Shown: positions 24,667-30,161 of the stretch, one piece after another
Numbering within the stretch: position 1 is the first letter of the stretch
Layout: the number at the start of each line of letters is the position of its first letter
NCBI GenBank assembly: GCA_002340255.1
Contig: DDLS01000082.1
Coordinates: forward strand, 1-30,161
From: Cyanobacteria bacterium UBA2566
GTDB lineage: Bacteria; Cyanobacteriota; Cyanobacteriia; Cyanobacteriales; Desertifilaceae
Length of the DNA: 30,161 nucleotides
Reading direction: 5' to 3'
Notes under the pieces: generated by a model
Database searches by the model: none
Seen by the model: only the letters and a program-made list of their open reading frames with translations
Told to the model about the DNA's origin: nothing
Made by a program: the position numbers and the translations under genes

Positions 24667-25569
24667 TTAGAGGAAATTCCCTTCTCCGATCGCGCGATAC
24701 ACATTGCGTATCATATCGTAATCTCGATCGTCTACAGCAATTAACGTAGAGGCTTTATACTTACTTTTGTTGGCTGTGGTAAACCCTAAAGCTCTTACGA
24801 TTGTCTCTTGATCGGCTAAAATGCGATCGCGCAGATTCTCTACTTCCTCTGGTTTCATCCGATTATTGACAATTAATACATCACTAGGTAGAGCAGGTCC
24901 TTTGGCTAATAGGCGAAACTCACTAGGAGAAACCTCTTCTGCTTGTAAAAAGTCTTCATAATCGGTAATTGGCCCGGCCCAAGCATCTACTTCTCCGTTT
25001 TTCAGTGCGGCTAAGGAACCTTCTCGACCTAACATTTTGACTTGATAATCGGTTTTGGGATCGAGTCCCGCACTGACAAACATATCAGTTGGCCCTAAAT
25101 GACCGCTAGTAGAACCCACTTTAAGCATGGCAATGGTTTTCCCTTTTAGATCTGGGATCGATTGTACTGGCGAGTTGGGTGGAAGGGCGATCGCTGCATG
25201 ATAATTCGGTCGAGTAATGCTAATCACAGGAATGGCATTCGTCCGAGCGCGAATTAACACATATTCAGAAGGCCCAATAATTGATAGATCTACTGCTCCT
25301 GCTTGCAAGGCTGAAGCAACTTCTGTATAACTATCAACTGCATAAAATTCTACCGATTTCCCAAAGCTTTCCACTAAGGCAACCCGAAAGGGTTCATAGT
25401 CTCTTTTGAGGTCTTCAAGTCCTTGAACATCGCTAATGGCTAATTTTAAGGGGGCTACAGAAGCATTGTCCACAGGGATGGTATTATCTGAAGTCTGCCG
25501 GCTTGCGGCACAACTAACCAACAGTCCGAGGGAGAAGGTTAGGAAATAACGTCTTTTCATGGTCTTCAA
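24667..25569 (-). CDS. PhnD-like phosphate/phosphonate substrate-binding lipoprotein (second copy)
   Basis: This is a 300-residue protein. The lipoprotein signal ends in LLVSC near residue 20, so the mature protein should be tethered outside the membrane. The phosphonate-binding family core is recognisable: LKLAISDV at the start of the domain, DLSIIGPSEYVL, and KVGSTSGHLGP, whose Ser-Thr-Ser loop contacts phosphate oxygens in family structures. Substrates in this family include phosphonate, phosphite, phosphate and other small ligands; none can be chosen here. ATG at 25569 or 25560 may start it. It lies between the permease and the truncated kinase, a position suited to feeding a ligand signal to the kinase (inference). 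Confidence 0.85.
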   Translation of the reverse strand: MKTMKRRYFLTFSLGLLVSCAASRQTSDNTIPVDNASVAPLKLAISDVQGLEDLKRDYEPFRVALVESFGKSVEFYAVDSYTEVASALQAGAVDLSIIGPSEYVLIRARTNAIPVISITRPNYHAAIALPPNSPVQSIPDLKGKTIAMLKVGSTSGHLGPTDMFVSAGLDPKTDYQVKMLGREGSLAALKNGEVDAWAGPITDYEDFLQAEEVSPSEFRLLAKGPALPSDVLIVNNRMKPEEVENLRDRILADQETIVRALGFTTANKSKYKASTLIAVDDRDYDMIRNVYRAIGEGNFL

Positions 25570-25697
25570 CCCAGTTATCCTCTCAAGGAGAAAAAACGAA
25601 CATAGATGACCCCAGCATAGAAGATGGATTCTCTAAGTGAGGTTATCGTTTGGATAAGAGATGGATAGGGCGTGGGGAGAGGGAACGGCGATAAGTG

Positions 25698-26549
25698 TTA
25701 AGGATTAAGTGTTAATTGCTTTCGTCCATAGGCACTGAGGGCATCGATCGCACTCACCATGGCTAAAATCAATAACAAAATTGTGGTTAAGCGGGAAAAA
25801 TCTAACAGTTTCAGGCTCACCAGCACTTCATAACCGATTCCTCCTGCACCGACAATACCGAGAATGACAGAGGAGCGCACGTTAAATTCCCACAGGTAGA
25901 GCGTAATACCAATGAGTCCGGGGAGGGCTTCGGGAAGAACGGCAAAAATAAATGTCCGCAGGCGATCGGCTCCTGTTACTTCGATCGCCTCTATCGGCTC
26001 TAATGGCAAAGTTTCTAGAACTTCAACATAGAGCTTGGCCATCGATCCAGTTGTATGAAAAGCGACTCCTAAGACCCCAGCAAAGGGGCCTAATCCGACA
26101 ATGGAGACGAAAAAGAGGGCAAAGATAGCTGTATCAATACCCCGCAGAAGATTGAGTAGCAAACGCAAGACGGGAGCGAGTTGGGGAATGGGAGAGAGGG
26201 GTCGAGCGATACAGAGGGAGAGGGGAATAGCGGCGATCGTGGCGGTGAGGGTTCCCATAATGGCGATCGCCAAGGTTTCAGCCGTAGCAATTAAAAAATC
26301 GGGTAACTCCGCAAAATCTGGGGGCCAAAGTCGCGTTAACCAGTTCCCCAAGCGCGGTAAACCCGCCCAAAAGTCTGCTGGAGAGATTTCCGATAACCGC
26401 CAACTAGCGATTAAAACGGCGATCGCCACGACTCCCCAAAATCCTTGTTTCAGCAATCGTCCTAAACTGCGCTGCTCTTGCTCATGGGTATTGAGAATAG
26501 ACTCCCACTTGGAGAAAGAATGGAGCGATCGCGGTTCTAGTTTAGTCAT
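25698..26549 (-). CDS. phnE: Phosphonate-type ABC transporter permease
   Basis: This 283-residue inner-membrane protein has about six hydrophobic segments. The EAA-loop that docks the ATPase is visible as EAIEVTGADRLRTFIFAVLPEALPG near residue 190 (split here by the helix ends). The C-terminal SVILGIVGAGGIGYEV segment is typical of PhnE. It lies 31 bases downstream of the first binding-protein gene and 128 bases upstream of the second. No ATPase (PhnC) gene is in the window, so transport needs an ATPase encoded elsewhere or the system is incomplete. Confidence 0.88.
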   Translation of the reverse strand: MTKLEPRSLHSFSKWESILNTHEQEQRSLGRLLKQGFWGVVAIAVLIASWRLSEISPADFWAGLPRLGNWLTRLWPPDFAELPDFLIATAETLAIAIMGTLTATIAAIPLSLCIARPLSPIPQLAPVLRLLLNLLRGIDTAIFALFFVSIVGLGPFAGVLGVAFHTTGSMAKLYVEVLETLPLEPIEAIEVTGADRLRTFIFAVLPEALPGLIGITLYLWEFNVRSSVILGIVGAGGIGYEVLVSLKLLDFSRLTTILLLILAMVSAIDALSAYGRKQLTLNP

Positions 26550-26580
26550 TGATAATTATCCCAATTACCCATTACCAGCA

Positions 26581-27498
26581 TTAGAGCTTACCGACCGATT
26601 TACCGGCTGCTTGGATGGGTGAATAGTTACTGCCATCGGAAGGCACAAACCCGGTATAGTTTTCTGGTAATAGGGTTTGTGCCTCTTGTACTGAAAGATT
26701 TGCTAACTGTTGTTGCAATTGAGCTTTAAGCTCTGGAGGTAGTCCACCACGCACGGCAATGGGATCGTTGGGGAGAGGATCGGATTGCCAGATGATTTTC
26801 AGTTGGGAGCGGTCGATGCGTCCGGTACTATTGAGGACATCTATATTCCGGTCATAGTCAGAGGCAATGTCAACTTGACCTTCTAAAACGGCGATCGCCT
26901 GAGCTGCGTGGGATGCCCCTTCATTATAGTCAAATACAGCTTCTGGATCGAGTCCGCGTCGCTTAAATTCTCCTTGGGGAATCAGCCAGCCGGATGTAGA
27001 GCCAACGTCGGCTAAACTGAGTTTAAGTTTGGGGCCGTTCTGACTTTGGGCGATCGCCTCATCGAGGGTATCAAAGGGCGCATCCGCTTTAGCCATGAGA
27101 ATAGAGTAATAAACCGGTTGTTCTTTATATTTTACGGTGGCGATCGCTTCAATCGACGGATCATTATGGTTGGCCAAGACATAGCCCCACGGGCCTAACC
27201 AGGCTACATCTAAGGTCCGCGATCGCAAGGCTTCGGAAATTCCCACCCAATCTTCCGTCACCGTCACATCAGCTTTAAGATTTATCCCTTCTGCCAGTTG
27301 GTTAAATAATGGCTCAAATTGACTTTGGTTTTCACCAGGAGTCGGAAAATACGGCCCAACTCCAAATTTCAATTCTGTCAGTTGAGCATTATCAGGATTA
27401 GATTGACTACAGGAGATAATCGTGATTAGGGTTAAGCACCCCAGTAAAATCTGTTTGATACAGCGTTGCATAAAATCGATCGGTTTGTAGGACATCAT
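26581..27498 (-). CDS. phnD: PhnD-like phosphate/phosphonate substrate-binding lipoprotein (first copy)
   Basis: This is a 305-residue protein. A hydrophobic segment ending in TIISC near residue 30 is a lipobox. LKFGVGPYFP opens the binding domain, followed by DVAWLGPWGYVLAN and DVGSTSGWLIP with the Ser-Thr-Ser ligand loop. It is the first gene of the minus-strand set. The start is ATG at 27498 (or 27495); the internal ATG at 27471 would give a more usual signal peptide but has no ribosome-binding site. The upstream region (27499-27664) separates it from the next small gene and probably holds the promoter. It differs clearly from the second copy, so they may bind different ligands. Confidence 0.88.
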   Translation of the reverse strand: MMSYKPIDFMQRCIKQILLGCLTLITIISCSQSNPDNAQLTELKFGVGPYFPTPGENQSQFEPLFNQLAEGINLKADVTVTEDWVGISEALRSRTLDVAWLGPWGYVLANHNDPSIEAIATVKYKEQPVYYSILMAKADAPFDTLDEAIAQSQNGPKLKLSLADVGSTSGWLIPQGEFKRRGLDPEAVFDYNEGASHAAQAIAVLEGQVDIASDYDRNIDVLNSTGRIDRSQLKIIWQSDPLPNDPIAVRGGLPPELKAQLQQQLANLSVQEAQTLLPENYTGFVPSDGSNYSPIQAAGKSVGKL

Positions 27499-27664
27499 TT
27501 AGACCAAACCTACGTTAACCAGTCTGGTCAGGAATTAATCTCTTCATTTAATTACCTAATTTTCCTGAGTTTACGCTGAGAATACCATCCGATCAAATCC
27601 CTAGTCCTCCATGAAAATTTTGCCCATGTCCCTCTTTCTTGCAGAAGGTCGATGGAATAATTAT

Positions 27665-28039
27665 CTAATTATAATTAACCAGATAACTGGTATAATCATT
27701 TTTGACATTACTTAATGTTTCTTCTCGTTCAGAGCATTGCTCATAGATCATGGCTCGATATCCGCTATTAATGGGCATAACCACGGCCTTAAATCCTTGA
27801 CCTTTGAGCGTCACTTTTTGACATCCTTCTAAACCCAGAAAAGAAGCCATCAACAGTTTCAGGGAGATCGCCTGGAAAATGACTCTGGTCCAATCTACCT
27901 TGAGGCTTTGGTTGAGTACAACATAGTCGTTCAGGATGCCATGGCGGTCAAAATAAGCAACAATGCTGATGTACCGCTTTTTGCGAGGAGACTGTTGGTA
28001 AATGTCAAACTTCCTTAATGGATTTTGATGAACAATCAT
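27665..28039 (-). CDS. Hypothetical protein (124 aa)
   Basis: I do not recognise this product. It starts at the ATG at 28037-28039. It is basic near the N-terminus (residues 1-25), has mixed alpha/beta character after that, and contains a hydrophobic stretch ISLKLLMASFLGLEG near residue 60. There is no signal peptide. It stands alone between the phnD-like operon and repeat-rich DNA, and its codon use is more AT-rich than that of its neighbours. It may be a genuine orphan gene or a transferred fragment. Confidence 0.5.
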   Translation of the reverse strand: MIVHQNPLRKFDIYQQSPRKKRYISIVAYFDRHGILNDYVVLNQSLKVDWTRVIFQAISLKLLMASFLGLEGCQKVTLKGQGFKAVVMPINSGYRAMIYEQCSEREETLSNVKNDYTSYLVNYN

Positions 28040-28430
28040 GGTGTTAAGTTAAAAAAAGTTAAGTTTTTAGGGAAAAAAATTTCAAAGGTTGGATTTTAAA
28101 GAAACGGAGACTCCTGACACCCATTTTTTCTAGGACAAAGGAAGCTCCTAATATTGCCTCTCTTTTAGCATACAGTATTTTTTAGATTAAGTTCAGTTTT
28201 CAGGAATAACTATACAGGGAAACCAAGAGTCACTAATCTTATTTAAGTTTTCCTACATATTTCATTGTTTGAAGAGTCAATGTACTGAAAACTCTAAATA
28301 TAAATTAATTTTTTGCCCTATATAATAACCAGGGGTTTAAGACCCTTGTCAAGGGAAAGATCATACAGTAATGATATATGGCCCTTCACACTAGGGAATA
28401 GGGACAATAGCTTGTATTGCTTAGGATCTA
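28040..28430. other. AT-rich gene-free stretch
   Basis: No gene could be supported in these 391 bases. They are strongly AT-rich. A TAGGGAA unit and a half lies at 28392-28404. Frames across the stretch are interrupted or lack a family signature. Confidence 0.5.
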
Positions 28431-28464
28431 TAGCGCTTTGCGCTAGGGAATAGGGAATAGGGAA
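28431..28464. repeat. TAGCGC/GCGCTA hairpin joined to TAGGGAA repeats
   Basis: TAGCGC-TTT-GCGCTA at 28431-28445 is a 6-bp hairpin. Its right arm runs straight into three TAGGGAA units at 28444-28464. Two dispersed repeat families are therefore fused here. Confidence 0.75.
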
Positions 28465-28505
28465 TAGGCTTTTGGTACATAGCTTTGAGGATTCAACACT
28501 GTCCC

Positions 28506-28530
28506 TCATAACAGCGCAAAGCGCTGTATC
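28506..28530. repeat. ACAGCGC/GCGCTGT hairpin, same family as 62-90
   Basis: ACAGCGC and GCGCTGT at 28511-28527 form a perfect 7-bp stem around AAA. It is preceded by CTCATA and followed by TATC, exactly as for the element at 62-90. It abuts the IS630 fragment that begins at 28527. Confidence 0.75.
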
Positions 28531-28628
28531 TACCGCTCCATACAGATAAAAGTTTTCTCTTTTCCACTGTACACTTCCCTGGGGTTTCACTCCTTTTAGC
28601 GTAATCTTCTTTCCCCCAATTGTCTTGA
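28527..28628 (-). pseudogene. 102-bp fragment of an IS630-type transposase gene
   Basis: This stretch matches 29016-29117 with only three mismatches by eye, at an offset of 489 bases. It encodes the KKITLKG and QWKRENFYLYGAVD part of the transposase. It is flanked by unrelated sequence on the right-hand side of the minus strand and by a palindrome on the left. It is a partial copy left by a second element or an internal rearrangement. Confidence 0.75.
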
Positions 28629-28638
28629 TACCATTTCT

Positions 28639-29412
28639 CTATGAAGTTGCGCTTAATAAGGCATGAACCAAGTAGTCCCATCCAGTTATCGAGGCGATCG
28701 TTACCTTATCGAAGGAATCAAGGACTTGTGAAAGCCTTTGCTGTAGCCTTTTCAGGTCTTTACAGTTCTGCCATCTTAGCTTGGCTTTTAATTCTTCCCA
28801 TAATCGCTCAATCGGGTTGACTTCTGGGCTATAAGCCGGTTTAAAAATGGGAATGATGTTTTCTGTAAAATCTATATTTTTATGACAACCTGCATTATCT
28901 AGTTGCCGAAAATTCAGAGTCTCTGGAAATTCTTTTGATAACTGATTCACAAATAACTGAAAACACTGACCATCTATATGCAAAAACTCATAAAAATAGC
29001 TTTCTCCACTGATGATATCTACCGCTCCATACAGATAAAAGTTGTCTCTTTTCCACTGTACACTTCCCTGGGGTTTCACTCCTTTTAGGGTAATCTTCTT
29101 TCCCCCAATTATCTTGAGTCCTAAACGCGTCTCATCTCCAGCCAAGTATCTACACTTTTCCCCTTTTCCCCATAGCTTATACAATACACTTAAGGCGGAT
29201 TTGATTTTTTTTAAAGGTTTCTTCTGCTTCCTTATGCTGATTTACACTCCTCGGACGAGGCGTTTTTAATTTTCCTCCTAATTTATACCTCACCGTCTTA
29301 TGAAGCGTTTTATAATTGACTTTCTCCCCGTGTTTTTCCGACAACCATTCCTGAATTTCTCCCTAACTATTAAATCCTTTTGGCTCCTTTATACCATTTC
29401 TCTTTAATTTTG
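28639..29412 (-). pseudogene. IS630-family transposase, 5' truncated and interrupted
   Basis: The 181 C-terminal residues (28639-29184) contain the DDE-type core: GDETRLGL with the first Asp, LDNAGCHK with the second, and NPIERLWEELK with the final Glu. Upstream, a different frame (about 29205-29360) continues as the HTH part, IQEWLSEKHGEKVNYKTLHK and onward. The two frames meet at an eight-A run (T8 at 29205-29212), where one A fewer would join them. A further TAG at 29363-29365 breaks the upstream part. About 80 N-terminal residues are absent. The element is very likely inactive, although slippage on the A-run is a known device in some insertion sequences. Confidence 0.82.
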
Positions 29413-29594
29413 CCACTCATGATTTCTATTGAGGTAATTGTCTGAGAGTATTCATTAAGCGCAATATCATGGAGAAATAGTATAACCACGGAACAATTGA
29501 CCAGAACAGAAGGGTCGGCTGAATCAGTAAACGAAAATTCTTCAAGATACTTTTCCAACTGCCAGAGCGATCCCACTGTGAGTGGACCGAACAA
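29370..29594 (-). pseudogene. Unassigned ORF fragment (about 60 residues) fused to IS630 debris
   Basis: The frame opens at a TTG and has stops just upstream. Its first 58 residues, with a hydrophobic stretch (VNCSVVILFLHDIALNEY), read like part of a real protein but match nothing I know. The last 15 residues run into the IS630 region in the wrong frame. It may be a fragment of a gene cut by the insertion. Confidence 0.3.
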
Positions 29595-29644
29595 TCTCCT
29601 TGAACTTTAGCACTTTTTATCTTCTGGGATTCTGAATTATTTAA

Positions 29645-30161
29645 TCACCAAAATAGTTGACTATTCAAACTAATCATTAGATCAGCACTCATGATCATCT
29701 CCCACCATTTTTCAATCTGGGCATATTGAGTTAATCTATAATCTGTCCACCCTAATTCTTGCTTACATTGTCTAAATGCATATTCGACCCAGGTTCTCAT
29801 ACCATAAAGGTTCCCCATCGTCTTTTTCATTTGGTTTCTTGTTTCTTGAATGTTAGTCATCACCCAAGACGTTGAGTTTTCGGGCAGGGTAGAAGTGTCC
29901 GTAGTTATTTGCCAATAAGTTCGTCTTCTTCGATGACCAAATATCATCTCTCTAATGTATCGCTCTTCTGAGGTTTGAACGCTAAAAACCTCAAGGGGTG
30001 ACAAGGGAGCTAAAGAGTAGACTGTATAAGGGATAGAGCCTTTAACCCTTTCTGGAAAAATCAGCGCTTATGAGGCTTGGAATCCATCAGTTCTTGAGCC
30101 AAAGAAGACCAACATTGAAAGGACTGAATCCACAATAATCCATAGCATCCAATATAAAAAT
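29645..30161 (-). pseudogene. IS701-family transposase, C-terminal part, N-terminus disrupted
   Basis: Residues read from 30067 down to 29645 include RYIREMIFGHRRRRTYWQ, TDTSTLPENSTSWVMTNI and NLYGMRTWVEYAFRQCKQELGWTDYR, split here only for length. These are typical of the C-terminal third of cyanobacterial IS701 transposases. The reading frame is broken by a TAA at 30068-30070. From there to the window edge no single frame continues it. The N-terminal two thirds are absent or beyond the window, so the gene is probably dead. Confidence 0.75.

Noticed and set aside
26101..26622. 173-codon open frame on the plus strand
   Set aside because: It lies antisense to phnE and into phnD; its basic, low-complexity product is typical of a shadow frame.
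28318..28590. 90-codon minus-strand frame
   Set aside because: Its first part is the IS630 fragment and the rest reads through palindromes and heptanucleotide repeats; it is not a gene.

Overview
The window looks like a chromosome segment of a cyanobacterium, probably filamentous. The octamer GCGATCGC (HIP1) recurs throughout. SufR, the ferredoxin-thioredoxin reductase catalytic chain and cyanobacterial-type ctaCDE/ctaAB genes are present. TTCCCTA/TAGGGAA heptanucleotide repeats of the STRR type sit between genes. No rRNA, tRNA or CRISPR array was recognised.

Layout. Positions 168-3904 (minus): a CPBP-type membrane protease gene followed closely by a SNF2-family ATPase. 4028-5284 (plus): a cyclic-nucleotide-binding-domain/EAL phosphodiesterase whose last codons lie in a heptanucleotide repeat. 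5313-5693 (minus): a small unknown protein. 5808-12147: an iron-sulfur assembly locus, sufR diverging from ftrC-sufB-sufC-sufD-sufS, with two perfect CAAC-N6-GTTG SufR operators in the divergent promoter region. 12197-16970: a DUF2127-like membrane protein, a Crp/Fnr-family regulator, a possible 70-residue protein, an FAD monooxygenase, a GH57-like protein and a Uma2-family protein. 17045-23124: the aa3-type cytochrome oxidase locus, with heme A synthesis genes ctaA-ctaB on the minus strand diverging from ctaC-ctaD-ctaE. The ctaA-ctaC intergenic region carries what appears to be the right end of an IS200/IS605-type element, including an omega-RNA-like region, without a tnpB gene. 23146-27498 (minus): a phosphonate/phosphate-type transport set (binding lipoprotein, permease, second binding lipoprotein) followed by a histidine kinase that lacks most of its ATP-binding domain. 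No ABC ATPase gene is in the window. 27499-30161: a small unknown gene, then AT-rich and repeat-rich DNA with broken IS630 and IS701 transposase genes.

How it fits together. SufBCD with SufS supplies Fe-S clusters under SufR control. FtrC, itself a [4Fe-4S] protein, is encoded directly behind the SufR operators, so it may be co-regulated. CtaB and CtaA make heme O and heme A for the CtaC/D/E oxidase. The PhnD/PhnE-like genes with the shortened kinase may be a transport-and-sensing set that has decayed beside the insertion-sequence debris.

I found no single clearly new system. The best leads are the SufR-operator/ftrC arrangement, the orphan IS605-like RNA end upstream of the oxidase operon, and the ATPase-less transport operon with its truncated kinase.
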